Made by a program: the position numbers and the translations under genes | Notes under the pieces: generated by a model | What the model saw: only the letters and a program-made list of their open reading frames with translations | Databases searched by the model: none | Told to the model about the DNA's origin: nothing | In this document: piece after piece, positions 8,882 through 18,504 of the stretch | Layout of the letters: each line of letters starts with the position of its first letter | How positions within the stretch are numbered: position 1 is the first letter of the stretch | Assembly: GCF_001307035.1 (NCBI RefSeq) | Contig: NZ_LKIU01000006.1 | Coordinates: forward strand, 150,813-214,812 | Direction: 5' to 3' | DNA: 64,000 nt | DNA from: Arthrobacter sp. Edens01 | GTDB taxonomy: Bacteria; Actinomycetota; Actinomycetes; Actinomycetales; Micrococcaceae

Positions 8882-10051
8882 ATGCTGAACGATGTCTCAC
8901 CCCTGAGAGTTGCCATGATCGGGCACGGGTTCATGGGCGCTGCCCATTCACAGGGATGGCGGGTTGCTCCCCGCTTCTTTGACCTGCCTGCAGCTCCCGA
9001 AATGGCCCTGCTTGTGGGGCGCGACGCCGCACGGGCGGAAGTGGCAGCACGCAAATGGGGCTGGGAGCAGACGGAGACCGACTGGCGGGCAGCGGTGGCC
9101 CGCGATGACATCGACGTCATAGACATCGTTACCCCCGGCGCGTCCCACGCCGAGATAGCCGTCGCAGCTCTCGAAGCCGGCAAGCACGTGCTGTGCGAGA
9201 AACCCCTCGCCAACACCCTCGAGGAAGCAGAGGCCATGGCTGCAGCTGCCGAGAGGGCCGACGGCAGGGCCATGGTTGGCTTCACCTACCGCAGGGTGCC
9301 GGCGGCATCCTTTGCCCGGGACCTGGTGCAGTCCGGTGCCGTTGGCGAGATCCGGCAGGTGCGCGCCGTCTACCTTCAGGACTGGCTGGTGGACCCCGAG
9401 GCCCCGCTGACGTGGCGGCTGCAGAAGGACGCCGCCGGTTCCGGGGCGCTGGGCGATCTGGGCGCCCACGCCGTCGACTTGGCGCAGTTCATCACCGGCC
9501 AGAAGATCACCGCGGTCAGCGGCACCCTTAATACCTTTGTCCACGAGCGGCCGCTGCTGGGTGAGGCCTCCGGGCTGGCCGGGACGGGAACAGAGGAGCG
9601 GGGCCCGGTCACCGTGGACGACCTCGCACTGTTTAACAGCCGGTTCGACGGCGGTGCCATGGGTTCCTTCGAAGCGACCCGAATGTCCACCGGCCGGAAG
9701 AACGCCCTGCGGGTCGAGGTGGCAGGCTCGCGCGGTGCCGTCAGCTTCGACCTGGAAAAGATGAACTCCCTGGGCTTCTACGATGCGACGGCGCCGGCCA
9801 CCCGCCAGGGATTCACCGACATCATGGTCACCGAACCCGAACACCCCTACATGTCAGCATGGTGGCCCACGGGACACATGCTGGGCTACGAGCACGGATT
9901 CACGCACCAGGTGAGGGACTTTGTGGAAGCCATCGCCGCAGGCCGCCAGCCCGAACCGTCCTTCGCGGATGGACTGCAGGTGCAGACGGTCCTCAGCGGC
10001 GTCGAACGCAGCGCGGCAAACGAGAGTACCTGGACCAAAACCGAAAGCTGA
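8882..10051 (+). CDS. Gfo/Idh/MocA-family oxidoreductase
   Basis: NAD(P)-dependent dehydrogenase of sugars, inositols or sugar acids. The 389-residue protein has an N-terminal Rossmann fold (VAMIGHGFMGAAHSQGW) and the family motif HVLCEKPLA near residue 105, whose lysine is catalytic, with the C-terminal alpha/beta substrate domain behind it (GDLGAHAVDLAQF). AGAGGAAAC precedes the ATG. It lies between a sugar-binding protein and a TIM-barrel isomerase on one strand, so it probably acts on the imported sugar. The substrate cannot be read from sequence. Confidence 0.88.
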   Translation: MLNDVSPLRVAMIGHGFMGAAHSQGWRVAPRFFDLPAAPEMALLVGRDAARAEVAARKWGWEQTETDWRAAVARDDIDVIDIVTPGASHAEIAVAALEAGKHVLCEKPLANTLEEAEAMAAAAERADGRAMVGFTYRRVPAASFARDLVQSGAVGEIRQVRAVYLQDWLVDPEAPLTWRLQKDAAGSGALGDLGAHAVDLAQFITGQKITAVSGTLNTFVHERPLLGEASGLAGTGTEERGPVTVDDLALFNSRFDGGAMGSFEATRMSTGRKNALRVEVAGSRGAVSFDLEKMNSLGFYDATAPATRQGFTDIMVTEPEHPYMSAWWPTGHMLGYEHGFTHQVRDFVEAIAAGRQPEPSFADGLQVQTVLSGVERSAANESTWTKTES

Positions 10052-10096
10052 TGAGCTCCGGACGCAGCTGTCCGGCCAACACCGAGGAGAAATTCA

Positions 10097-11098
10097 ATGG
10101 CACGTAATTTCACCCTTTTCACCGGACAATGGGCGGACCTTCCATTCGAGGAAGTTGCCCGGCTGGCCTCGTCCTGGGGATACGACGGCCTGGAGATCAC
10201 GGTTGCCGGCGACCACCTGGACGCCTGGCGCTGGGACGACGAGGACTACATCGGCGAAAAGCTTGAGCTGCTGGAGAAGTACAACCTCAAGGTCTGGACC
10301 ATCTCCAACCACCTCAAGGGCCAGGCCGTCTGCGACGATCCCATCGACTTCCGCCACAAGGCCATAGTCGGCCCGCGTGTTTGGGGCGACGGCGACCCGG
10401 AAGGCGTGCGTCAGCGTGCAGCGGAGGAAATGAAGAACACGGCCCGGCTGGCGCGTGCCCTGGGAGTGAACACAGTCGTGGGCTTCACCGGTTCCTCTAT
10501 CTGGCAGTACGTGGCAATGTTCCCGCCTGTCCCGCAGAGCGTGATTGACGCCGGCTACCAGGACTTCGCGGACCGCTGGAATCCCATCCTGGACGTTTTC
10601 GATGAGTGCGGTGTCCGGTTCGCACACGAGGTCCACCCCTCGGAAATCGCCTACGACTACTGGACCACCAAGCGCACCCTGGAAGCCGTGAACCACCGGC
10701 CGGCCTTCGGGCTCAACTGGGACCCCAGCCACTTTATGTGGCAGGGCATCGACCCCGTGGGCTTCATTTATGACTTCAAGGACCGGATCTACCACGTGGA
10801 CTGCAAGGACACGCTCCTGAACCTCAGCGGACAGCGGACCGTGCTTGGTTCCCACATGCCCTGGGGCGACCCGCGGCGCGGCTGGGACTTCGTCTCCGCG
10901 GGGCGGGGGAGCGTCCCCTGGGAAGCGAGCTTCCGCGCCCTGGCAGCCATCGGCTACGACGGCCCGATCTCAGTGGAGTGGGAAGACGCCTCGATGGACC
11001 GCCTGCACGGCGCACCCGAAGCGCTGGAGAGGCTGCGCGCCTATGACTACCCGGCGCCGTCGGCCTCCTTCGACGCCGCGTTCGGCACCGGGGACTAG
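10097..11098 (+). CDS. Sugar phosphate isomerase/epimerase (xylose-isomerase-like TIM barrel)
   Basis: This 333-residue AP-endonuclease-2/xylose-isomerase-like TIM-barrel protein carries the typical strands WGYDGLEITV, FAHEVHPSE, FGLNWDPSHF and HVDCKD. The Glu, Asp and His residues in these segments are the usual divalent metal ligands. GAGGAGAAATTCA precedes the ATG. As third gene behind a sugar-binding protein and a Gfo/Idh/MocA dehydrogenase it likely isomerises or dehydrates a keto-sugar or keto-inositol; IolE- and IolI-like enzymes are the nearest functional models. The exact reaction is not known. Confidence 0.85.
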   Translation: MARNFTLFTGQWADLPFEEVARLASSWGYDGLEITVAGDHLDAWRWDDEDYIGEKLELLEKYNLKVWTISNHLKGQAVCDDPIDFRHKAIVGPRVWGDGDPEGVRQRAAEEMKNTARLARALGVNTVVGFTGSSIWQYVAMFPPVPQSVIDAGYQDFADRWNPILDVFDECGVRFAHEVHPSEIAYDYWTTKRTLEAVNHRPAFGLNWDPSHFMWQGIDPVGFIYDFKDRIYHVDCKDTLLNLSGQRTVLGSHMPWGDPRRGWDFVSAGRGSVPWEASFRALAAIGYDGPISVEWEDASMDRLHGAPEALERLRAYDYPAPSASFDAAFGTGD

Positions 11099-11105
11099 CG
11101 GAACC

Positions 11106-11128
11106 GGCGCTGGTTCAGGACCAGCGCC
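11106..11128. terminator. Hairpin between convergent genes
   Basis: GGCGCTGGT and ACCAGCGCC form a perfect 9-base stem with a 5-base loop. It lies eight bases past the isomerase stop and overlaps the last codons of the convergent ThuA-like gene. No T-run is present. Confidence 0.5.
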
Positions 11129-11879
11129 GCTCCGGGTTGCCGACTTCCGGCTGGGACCGCGCAGCTTCAGGCTGCGCGGCCCAGCGGACCCCGTTGGCAA
11201 TGACCCGCTGGATCCCGGGGGAGTGGTAGATCGGATAGTCCTGGTCGCCGGGGCTGAAGTAGAAGATCCGTCCCTTGCCGCGGGTGAAGGTCAGGCCGGA
11301 GCGGAACACTTCGCCGCCTTCGAAGTTGCTGATGAACAGCAGGTCATCCGGTTCCGGAACGTCGAACAGCTCCCCGTACATCTCGCTGCGCGGCAGATGG
11401 ATGGGGTTGGGCACGCCCTCGGTGATCGGGTGTGACGGCTTGACCGTCCACACGAGTTCGCGCTCGCCGTCGTTCCGCCACTGGAGCGAGCAGGTGGTGC
11501 CCAACAGCCGGGTGAAGATCTTCGAGAAGTGGCCCGAGTGCAGGACCAGCAGGCCCATTCCGCCCAGGACGTGCCGGTGGACCCGGTCCACAACCTCGTC
11601 CGAGACTTCGTCATGGGCTTTGTGTCCCCACCAGAGCAGGACGTCCGTGGCGGCGAGCCGCTCCTCATCCAGGCCGTGCCCGGGGTCGGAGAGCAGTGCG
11701 GTTGAGATGCCGGCTCCGGGGAAGAAGCTGCGAAGCGAGTCGGCCAGCGCTCCGTGGATTCCGGCGGGGTAGTCATCGGCCATTGAAGCGGGCTGATTGC
11801 GCGCTTCGTGCACACCTTCGTTCCAGACCAGCACCCGCAGCTTGTCCTCGAACTGGACCTGGTTTTCCGGAGCGTCCAT
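11115..11879 (-). CDS. ThuA-domain protein (trehalose-utilisation type)
   Basis: This 254-residue member of the ThuA family has a class I glutamine amidotransferase-like fold; in rhizobia ThuA works with ThuB on keto-disaccharides formed from trehalose and related sugars. Visible family segments are [25 protein letters not shown] and [13 protein letters not shown]. Its start shares one base with the stop of the preceding dehydrogenase gene (TGATG). It is the last gene of a five-gene operon whose order matches rhizobial thuE-F-G-B-A, which strengthens the assignment. Whether trehalose is the real substrate is inference. Confidence 0.87.
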   Translation of the reverse strand: MDAPENQVQFEDKLRVLVWNEGVHEARNQPASMADDYPAGIHGALADSLRSFFPGAGISTALLSDPGHGLDEERLAATDVLLWWGHKAHDEVSDEVVDRVHRHVLGGMGLLVLHSGHFSKIFTRLLGTTCSLQWRNDGERELVWTVKPSHPITEGVPNPIHLPRSEMYGELFDVPEPDDLLFISNFEGGEVFRSGLTFTRGKGRIFYFSPGDQDYPIYHSPGIQRVIANGVRWAAQPEAARSQPEVGNPERRWS

Positions 11880-12988
11880 CAGACGTCCACCTCCCTCTGC
11901 TGCTCGGCTGAGCGGTAGCAGGCATCGATGACACGGGCGCGGGTCAGTGCAAGGGAGCCGTCATGCGCACCCCACACATCAGGACCGCCGCGCACCGCAG
12001 CCAGGAAATCATCGATGACCGCCTGGTGGCCGGCACCGGGCTTCACTTCCGGTGACCAGTCGGCATTGCGGCCGTCCTTCTCGGCAAACACACGCAGGTC
12101 AGCCGTGGGATTCTTTGAGGCTCCCAGCGCATGCAGCCGTGCACCGCCCTCTGTCCCGTAGACCTGGAAGTCCAGCAGATCATCCTGTTCCCGGTAGGCT
12201 GCCCAGCCTGCTTCGAGGACCAGGGTCCCGCCGCCTTCCAGCCGGACGAACGCGCTGGCAAAGTCCTCCACTTCGAAGGCCGACTGGGTGGCCATGGCCG
12301 AATAGCGTTCATCGCCGCCGCGGCCGTGGCGCCCCAGCTCCGAATAGGTGGCTGCCGAGACGGACAGGACCTTGGGCTCCCCGAGCAGGTGGAGCGCGTA
12401 GTCCAGGACGTGGACGCCAAGGTCTACCAGCGGGCCGCCGCCGGACATTTCCCGGTTGGTGAACCAGCTGCCGAGCATGGGAATCCCGGCGCGGCGCAGC
12501 CAGGATGCCTTCGCGTAGTACGGCCGCCCCAGGTCTCCGGCTTCGATGATGCGGCGCAGCGTCATGATGTCTCCGCGCCGGCGGTGATTGAACGCGACGT
12601 CGAGCACCCGCCCTGCCCGCCGGGCGGCGTCGACCATGTCCTGTCCTTCGACGGCGTTCCGCGCCAGCGGTTTCTCGCTCAGGACATGCAGCCCCCGGTC
12701 CAGGGCCGCGACGGCGATCGGAGCGTGGAGGAAGGTGGGCACGGCGACGCTGACCGCATCCAGTTCCTCGAGCGCTACCAGGTCCTGCCAGTCTGCGAAG
12801 GCGTGGGGGATGCCGTGCTGTTCCTGGAGTTCGCCGCGGAGTTCTTCTTCCAGCCCGGCCAGGGCAATGAGCTCTACGCCGGGAGCCCGGGAGTATGCGT
12901 CGAGGTGCTGCTGGCCTGCCCAGCCGAGCCCGATCACCCCGACCTTCAGGGGCTGTTCAGGGGTGCCGTTGGTTGGCGGGTGGCTCAC
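11879..12988 (-). CDS. Gfo/Idh/MocA-family oxidoreductase (ThuB-like position)
   Basis: This 369-residue NAD(P)-dependent dehydrogenase has the Rossmann motif [17 protein letters not shown] at the N-terminus and the catalytic-lysine motif [11 protein letters not shown] near residue 100. [19 protein letters not shown] belongs to the substrate domain. It is directly coupled to the ThuA-like gene and follows two sugar permeases by 27 bases. By analogy with the rhizobial thu locus it may interconvert a disaccharide and its 3-keto form. It differs clearly from the second Gfo/Idh/MocA enzyme in the neighbouring operon. Confidence 0.88.
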   Translation of the reverse strand: MSHPPTNGTPEQPLKVGVIGLGWAGQQHLDAYSRAPGVELIALAGLEEELRGELQEQHGIPHAFADWQDLVALEELDAVSVAVPTFLHAPIAVAALDRGLHVLSEKPLARNAVEGQDMVDAARRAGRVLDVAFNHRRRGDIMTLRRIIEAGDLGRPYYAKASWLRRAGIPMLGSWFTNREMSGGGPLVDLGVHVLDYALHLLGEPKVLSVSAATYSELGRHGRGGDERYSAMATQSAFEVEDFASAFVRLEGGGTLVLEAGWAAYREQDDLLDFQVYGTEGGARLHALGASKNPTADLRVFAEKDGRNADWSPEVKPGAGHQAVIDDFLAAVRGGPDVWGAHDGSLALTRARVIDACYRSAEQQREVDV

Positions 12989-13015
12989 TGGTTGTCCTCC
13001 TGTGTTGTTGATGTT

Positions 13016-13915
13016 CTATCCCTTGACCGCGCCGGCAGTAAGCCCGGAGACGATCCGTTTCTGGCACACCAGCACCAGGATCACGAGGGGGATTGTGATG
13101 ATGATCGAAGCAGCGCTGATGGTGCCCAGCGGCTGGTCGAACTCGCTGGTTCCGCTGAAGAACGCAATTGCAACCGGAACCGGGCGGGCCTCCGGAGAGG
13201 ACGTCAGGGTGACCGGGAGCAGGAACTCGTTCCACACCGAGATGAAGACCAGGATCGCCGTCGTCGCCAGCCCTGGAACCGCAAGCGGCAGGATCACCCG
13301 GTAGAACGCCTGGAAGGGCGACGCCCCGTCCATGTAGGCGGACTCCTCCAGCTCCCGCGGGATCTCGCGGAAGAAGGAGGTCAGGGTGTAAATGGCCAGG
13401 GGCAGGGCGAAGGTCAGCTTGGGGATGATGACGCCAAGCAGGGTGTCGTACAGGCCGATCTGGGTCCAGATTGAGAACAGCGGAGCCGCAATCGCGATGG
13501 CCGGAAACGTGGTCACGGAGAGGATCAGCGCCAGCAGGAAAGCCTTGCGCCGCATGCGCAGCCGGGCCAGGGCGTACGCGGCGAAGGACGCGAACACCAT
13601 GGCGATGGCCGTCGCGCTCACGGCGATGATCACCGAGTTCCGGATGGAGAGCAGGAAGTCGCCGTCCTGGAAAACGGTCACGTAATTGGCCAGGGTAGGG
13701 GCGCTGGGGAAGAGTTCCCCGGAGCTGAGGGCGCTGCCTGCCTTGAGGGAGGTGTTGAGCAGCCAGTAGAAGGGAACCAGGGAGAAGGCCATTACGGCCA
13801 CGATGATCAGCCAGAGGAAAGGACCGGGGCCTGCGTTGCGTGGCCTGCGGACTTTCCTTGCCGGCCGCGGTGCTGCGGCGGGCAGTGCCGCCACGGTTCC
13901 CTGTGCGGTGCTCAT
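13016..13915 (-). CDS. Carbohydrate ABC transporter permease (MalG type)
   Basis: This 299-residue inner-membrane subunit of a CUT1 importer has about six membrane segments and the conserved cytoplasmic EAA loop (EESAYMDGASPFQAFYRVI) that docks on the ATPase. Its start overlaps the upstream MalF-type permease by four bases. The N-terminal tail is Ala/Arg-rich and cytoplasmic. Together with the other permease and the binding lipoprotein it makes a complete importer except for the ATPase, which is not encoded here. Confidence 0.92.
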   Translation of the reverse strand: MSTAQGTVAALPAAAPRPARKVRRPRNAGPGPFLWLIIVAVMAFSLVPFYWLLNTSLKAGSALSSGELFPSAPTLANYVTVFQDGDFLLSIRNSVIIAVSATAIAMVFASFAAYALARLRMRRKAFLLALILSVTTFPAIAIAAPLFSIWTQIGLYDTLLGVIIPKLTFALPLAIYTLTSFFREIPRELEESAYMDGASPFQAFYRVILPLAVPGLATTAILVFISVWNEFLLPVTLTSSPEARPVPVAIAFFSGTSEFDQPLGTISAASIIITIPLVILVLVCQKRIVSGLTAGAVKG

Positions 13916-14892
13916 TCCTTCTCCTCGGCTACTGCCCGGATGTTTCCTCCGGCGAATCGGATATAGATCAGCGAGACCACCATGACCGTGATGAACGTAA
14001 GGATGGACAGGGCCGAGCCTTCACCGACCAACCTGTTTTCCCTCAGCTCGCGGTAGGCCAGCATAGACATGGATTCAGTGCCGTTGGCGCCGCGGGTCAG
14101 GACGAACGGCAGGTCAAAGACCCGCAGCGCGTCCAGGGTGCGGAAGATGGCGGCCAGGACGATCGCAGGCTTCAGCAGGGGCAGGGTGATGTTCAGGAAG
14201 GTCTTCCATTTCCCGGCCCCGTCCAGCTCAGCTGCTTCGTAGACATCAGTGGGAATGACCTGCAGCCCGGCCAGGACCAGCAGGGCCACAAACGGCGCGG
14301 TCTTCCAGACATCCGCCAGCACGATCACGGCCATGGCGTACCCGGGTTCACCGAGCCACACCACGTCCCCGCCCGGCAGGCCAAGGGCATTCAGGACGGT
14401 GGTGACCAGCCCCAGGTTCGGTTCGAACATGGTGCGCCAGGTGATGGCCGAGACCACGGTCAGGACCGCGTAGGGGACCAAAACCACAGTCCGCAGCAGG
14501 CCCCGCCCGCGGAAAGCCATGTTCAGCAGCAGGGCCAGACCAATCCCCAGGACGATCTCCAGGCTCACCGAGAACGCGGTGAAAATGAAGGTCTGGCCCA
14601 TCGCCGTCCACCATTCCCCACTGGTGAGCGCGCTGATGTAGTTATTCAGGCCCACGAACCGGGAGAGCCCGGACTGGCGCAGGCTGTACTGGTTCATCGA
14701 GAGCCAGACCGCGTAGGCAATCGGGAACGCAGCAACCAGTGCCATGACCGTCAGCGCCGGGGCCACCATCTTCCGGGCCAGCCGGCGCTCGGCCTGTGTC
14801 CGGCCGGAGGGAGTGGCCCTGCCTGGCCTCGCGGAGGTGCGTCTGCCGGGGCCGGTGTGCCGCCCGGGCGCCTGGTCGATCCCCGCGGCCAT
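13912..14892 (-). CDS. Carbohydrate ABC transporter permease (MalF type)
   Basis: This 326-residue CUT1 membrane subunit has about six membrane helices after a basic, Pro/Arg-rich cytoplasmic tail. The EAA-loop region YEAAELDGAGKWKTFLNITL is present and binds the energising ATPase. It begins two bases after the binding-protein stop and overlaps the MalG-type gene by four bases. Its closest functional model is ThuF in the trehalose/sucrose importer, by operon order rather than by detailed homology. Confidence 0.92.
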   Translation of the reverse strand: MAAGIDQAPGRHTGPGRRTSARPGRATPSGRTQAERRLARKMVAPALTVMALVAAFPIAYAVWLSMNQYSLRQSGLSRFVGLNNYISALTSGEWWTAMGQTFIFTAFSVSLEIVLGIGLALLLNMAFRGRGLLRTVVLVPYAVLTVVSAITWRTMFEPNLGLVTTVLNALGLPGGDVVWLGEPGYAMAVIVLADVWKTAPFVALLVLAGLQVIPTDVYEAAELDGAGKWKTFLNITLPLLKPAIVLAAIFRTLDALRVFDLPFVLTRGANGTESMSMLAYRELRENRLVGEGSALSILTFITVMVVSLIYIRFAGGNIRAVAEEKE

Positions 14893-14894
14893 GG

Positions 14895-16187
14895 CTAGAA
14901 CGTCTCCTGGGCGGCCTCGATCTGCTCAGCCATCCGGGTCACGGCCTCGTCAGCGCTCGCATCGCCGGAAATCACGGCGTAGGCGTTCTCGTAGATGGCC
15001 TGGGAGATCTGCGGATATACCGGGGACTTGGGGCGGGGCTTGGCGCCTTCCACGGATTCACGCAGCTGCTGGGCGAACGGCATCTTCTCCTGGACTGCGG
15101 GATCGTCATAGGCGGCCTCGCTGACCGGGGCCTGTGAGTAGTCCGCGGCGACGCGCTTCTGCCAGTCGGGGTTGGTGGCGAAGTTGATGAGGGCGACGGC
15201 GGCTTCCGGATTGTCGGAGAAGGCGTTGATTGCCAGGTTCCATCCGCCCAGGACGCCGCTGGGGGTGCCGTCCTCGCCAAAGGCCGGCAGCGGTGCCACC
15301 TCGAACGTTCCGGCGAGTGCACTTTCGTTCAGCAGCCGGTACACGTGCGGCCAGTTGCGCTGGTACCCGTAATCGCCGCTTTCAAAGGCCAGGCGGGTGG
15401 CGTCCTCGTCATACGTGAGCACGGATCGTGGGGCAGCGCCGGCTTCGAGGCCCTGGGCCATGAACTCCAGTACTTCCCGGGCCTCAGGGGAATCAATGGT
15501 GACGTTCCCGTCCTTGTCCAGAACCTCGCCGCCGGCGCTGTAGAGCAGTTCCAGGAAGTTCACGGTCAGGCCCTCATACTGCTGGGCCTGGTAGACGAAC
15601 GCGTTTTCCGGGGCTGCGCCGGCTTCTTCGTAGAGCTGCTGCCAGGATTCTGGGGCGCTGACCTTGTCCGGCATGTAGTAGATGAGGCTGGCGTTGGTAT
15701 AGAAGGGTGCGGCCCAGTACTTGTCCTCATACAGTGCGGTTTCGAGGGTGGAGGGGATGGTGCCTTCCTCGTAGCCGCTGACCAGCTCGGTCTGGTCCAT
15801 GACCCAGTTCTGGCTGGCGAACTCACTGACCCAGGTCACGTCCATCAGGAACAGGTCGCACTCCGCCGACTGGCCTTCCAGCCGCTGGACCATCTGGGTG
15901 CGTGACTGGTCCGAGTTGGCACCAATCTCCACGTACTCGGCCTGGATATCCGGGTTTTCCTTAGTGAATTCGGCGACGGTTCCGCGGTTGATGCCGCTGG
16001 CGTCCTTGTGCCCGCAGAGCTTCACTTCACCGCTGGCGCCGTCTGCCATTCCGGGATTTACGGACTGTGTTTCCGTTGTGCCGGTGTCGCCTCCACCGCC
16101 GCAGGCGGCAAGCATGACGGCGGCGGCGACGGCGGTCAGCAGCTGGCCTGCGCGCCGCGGTGCTTTTCCTCGGGGAATTGTTTCCAC
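14895..16187 (-). CDS. Extracellular sugar-binding lipoprotein of a CUT1 ABC importer
   Basis: This 430-residue type 1 solute-binding protein (MalE/ThuE-like) has a signal sequence ending in a lipobox (MLAACGG). The N-terminal lobe shows DIQAEYVEIGANSDQSRTQM and a C-terminal region shows GVLGGWNLAINAFS, typical of disaccharide-binding proteins. Upstream in-frame ATGs exist (16193, 16202, 16247), but GGAAGGA is spaced six bases from a GTG at 16187, which gives a compact signal peptide and is the preferred start. It is the first gene of the five-gene thu-like operon. Confidence 0.88.
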   Translation of the reverse strand: METIPRGKAPRRAGQLLTAVAAAVMLAACGGGGDTGTTETQSVNPGMADGASGEVKLCGHKDASGINRGTVAEFTKENPDIQAEYVEIGANSDQSRTQMVQRLEGQSAECDLFLMDVTWVSEFASQNWVMDQTELVSGYEEGTIPSTLETALYEDKYWAAPFYTNASLIYYMPDKVSAPESWQQLYEEAGAAPENAFVYQAQQYEGLTVNFLELLYSAGGEVLDKDGNVTIDSPEAREVLEFMAQGLEAGAAPRSVLTYDEDATRLAFESGDYGYQRNWPHVYRLLNESALAGTFEVAPLPAFGEDGTPSGVLGGWNLAINAFSDNPEAAVALINFATNPDWQKRVAADYSQAPVSEAAYDDPAVQEKMPFAQQLRESVEGAKPRPKSPVYPQISQAIYENAYAVISGDASADEAVTRMAEQIEAAQETF

Positions 16188-16513
16188 GTTCATTCCTTCC
16201 ATGCCGTCGACACTGGCGGCTGGCTTGGCGGGTGCTTTGGCCGGCATCCCGGAATTGCGCTCTGGCTAGTGCTTTCACTGGATTTTGAGCAGTGAAGTGA
16301 CAGACAGGTTTCCGCGCTGGCGAGGCAGGTGTCAACGCTTTCGGCCGGAAATCCAGTTAGTCACGGCAAAATCACGCGGCCCATTGACAACAGCAGGCAC
16401 AAAGGGTGGTCCGGGCGGGTTTTCTTGCCCGGTGGTGCCGGGGCTGCTGTGCCCGGTCCCCGGCCGCCGGTCCCCGTATCCAGAAGCCAAAACTTTCGCT
16501 AGGCTCGCGGCGC
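16188..16513. other. Divergent intergenic region between thu-like operon and amidase
   Basis: These 326 bases hold no credible gene. A LacI-type operator candidate lies inside. Just before the amidase, TAGGCT sits eight bases from the ATG at 16514 with no Shine-Dalgarno sequence, which fits a leaderless transcript. Confidence 0.5.
16330..16343. promoter_or_regulatory. LacI-family-like operator candidate upstream of thu-like operon
   Basis: TGTCAACGCTTTCG matches the LacI/GalR consensus TGNAANCGNTTNCA at eight of its ten fixed positions. It lies about 145 bases before the binding-protein start. No LacI gene is in the window, so its regulator would be elsewhere. Confidence 0.35.
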
Positions 16514-17515
16514 ATGGAGATCATTGAGTATCGCCCCCGCCCGGACCAGCTGGTTTACACCTTCGGCGGCGCTGAGCCGGTTCTGCGGATCAACCCGGGC
16601 ACTGCATTGAAGCTGTGGTCGGAGGACGCCTTCAACAACGCGCTCACCTCTGTGGAGGACCTGTCCAGCGAGAAGGTCAACCTGAACTTCGTGAATCCGC
16701 AGACCGGCCCGTTTTACGTGGAAGGTGCCGAACCCGGAGACACCCTGGCCCTGCACATCGTGGAGCTCACCCCGGCCCGGGACTACGGCGCTTCGGCCAC
16801 CATCCCGTTCTTCGGCGGGCTGACCAGCACCGACCGCACCGCGTTCCTGCAGGCTCCGCTGCCGGATACCACCTGGATCTACCACGTCGATTCCGCCCGG
16901 CAGACGGTCGGCTTCTCGGCCCGGTTCGGGGACTTCGAGGTCGCGCTGCCGCTGGAACCCATGCTCGGTACCGTTGGCGTGGCTCCGCCGGGCGGTGAGG
17001 TGCGGTCTTCGCTGGTGCCCGAGCGTTTCGGCGGGAACATGGACGCCCCCGAGGTGAAAGCCGGAACCACCGTGTACCTCGGCGTAAACCAGCCCGGTGC
17101 ACTCTTCTCGATTGGCGACGGGCACTACCGGCAGGGCGAGGGCGAAGCGTGCGGCACCGCCGTCGAAGGCGCCATGCACTCAACGATCCTGGTGGAACTG
17201 ATCAAGGGCGGCGCACCGGCCTGGCCACGGCTGGAGACCGACGCAGAGTGGATGGCCGTGGGATCGTCCCGGCCCATGGAGGATTCCTGGCGGATCGGGC
17301 AGGTGGAGATGGTGCGCTGGTTCGGCGAATTGTTCGGGCTGCACCAGATGGACGCCTACCAGCTGCTCACCCAAACCGCGCAGGCACCGATCGCGAATGC
17401 GGTGGATGCCAACTATTCAGTGGTGGTCAAAGCCCGGAAGTCCCTGTTCCCCGCGGCCGAAGCCTACGACGGCCTGCACGCCGACCTGCGCCGGCGCAGC
17501 GCAGAACTTCTCTAG
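16514..17515 (+). CDS. Acetamidase/formamidase family protein
   Basis: This family (FmdA/AmdA) hydrolyses short amides to the acid and ammonia. The 333-residue protein shows family segments NFVNPQTGPFYVEGAEPGD, DGHYRQGEGEACGTAVE and AVDANYSVVVKARK. The ATG at 16514 matches the usual family start; the open frame extends to 16406 but that part is low-complexity and unlike the family. No Shine-Dalgarno sequence is present, so the mRNA may be leaderless. It is followed after 15 bases by an SDR gene that shares its transcript. Confidence 0.88.
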   Translation: MEIIEYRPRPDQLVYTFGGAEPVLRINPGTALKLWSEDAFNNALTSVEDLSSEKVNLNFVNPQTGPFYVEGAEPGDTLALHIVELTPARDYGASATIPFFGGLTSTDRTAFLQAPLPDTTWIYHVDSARQTVGFSARFGDFEVALPLEPMLGTVGVAPPGGEVRSSLVPERFGGNMDAPEVKAGTTVYLGVNQPGALFSIGDGHYRQGEGEACGTAVEGAMHSTILVELIKGGAPAWPRLETDAEWMAVGSSRPMEDSWRIGQVEMVRWFGELFGLHQMDAYQLLTQTAQAPIANAVDANYSVVVKARKSLFPAAEAYDGLHADLRRRSAELL

Positions 17516-17530
17516 CCACAAGGAGCAGTC

Positions 17531-18292
17531 ATGGACCTGCAGTTGAACGGCAAGACGGCGCTGGTCACCGGCGGAACACGGGGGATCGGGCGGGCCATCG
17601 TGGAGGCGTTCGCCACTGAGGGAGCGAACGTTGCTTTCTGCGCCCGCGATGCTGCGGAAATCGCGGACACCGAGGCTGCCCTCGCTGACAGCGGGGTCAA
17701 GGTGGAGGGCGCCATCCTGGACGTGGGCGACGGCGACGGCGTGGCCGCCTGGGTGGACGACGTCGCCGGCCGCTTCGGCGGACTGGACGCCGTGGTGAGC
17801 AACGTCAGCGCCCTGGCGATCCCGGAGTCGCCCGAATCCTGGGAAGCGAGCCTGCGGGTGGACCTGATGGGAACCGTGCGCCTGATGCAGGCGGCCATCC
17901 CGCAGGTGCGCCGCAGCGAGTCGGGCTCGCTGCTGGCGATCTCGAGTGTTTCCGGACGGGAAGTGGATTTCGCCTCGGGTCCGTACGGCACGGTGAAGAC
18001 GGCACTGATTGGCTACATGGCCGGGCTGGCGTTCCAGCTGGCCGATACCGGGATCCGGGCCAACACGGTCTCGCCCGGCAATACCTATTTCGACGGCGGT
18101 GTGTGGCAAGGTCTGGAGGCGAATGCTCCGGAGATGTTTGGGGAGTCCCTGGCCCTGAACCCCACCGGCCGGATGGGCACGCCGCAGGAGGTGGCCGACG
18201 TCGTCGTCTTCGTCTCCAGTCCGCGTGCCTCGCGGATGACGGGTGCGAATGTGCTGGTGGACGGCGGTCTGTCGCGGGGGATCCAGTTCTAG
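17531..18292 (+). CDS. Short-chain dehydrogenase/reductase
   Basis: This 253-residue SDR has the NAD(P)-binding motif TGGTRGIG near residue 14. The structural motif corresponding to NNAG reads VSNVSA, which is unusual. The catalytic region has SSVSG followed by a tyrosine and lysine in YGTVKTAL, matching the S-Y-xxx-K triad. The C-terminal MTGANVLVDGG is typical. AAGGAG precedes the ATG. It sits 15 bases behind the amidase gene, so the two are likely cotranscribed. Substrate unknown. Confidence 0.92.
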   Translation: MDLQLNGKTALVTGGTRGIGRAIVEAFATEGANVAFCARDAAEIADTEAALADSGVKVEGAILDVGDGDGVAAWVDDVAGRFGGLDAVVSNVSALAIPESPESWEASLRVDLMGTVRLMQAAIPQVRRSESGSLLAISSVSGREVDFASGPYGTVKTALIGYMAGLAFQLADTGIRANTVSPGNTYFDGGVWQGLEANAPEMFGESLALNPTGRMGTPQEVADVVVFVSSPRASRMTGANVLVDGGLSRGIQF

Positions 18293-18504
18293 GGGGTCCG
18301 GGCTGCGCACGCCGCGGTGCCCCCGGTTTTGCTCCGGTTTGTGCCATCCGCTCCGCGGCGTACCGGAGCGATCAGCACAAAAAGGAGCGGAATGCCGGGG
18401 ATCGGGCATGAAAACCCCCGTTTCGATGGGCGGGTCGGCTCGGGCGAGTCCGGGGCAGTGCGGCAGGATCGGACAATCATCCGTCTCAACAAGGGGGAGC
18501 TCGA

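Noticed and set aside
12131-13474. 447-codon open frame on the plus strand
   Set aside because: It is antisense to the Gfo/Idh dehydrogenase and permease genes of the thu-like operon; no family resemblance.
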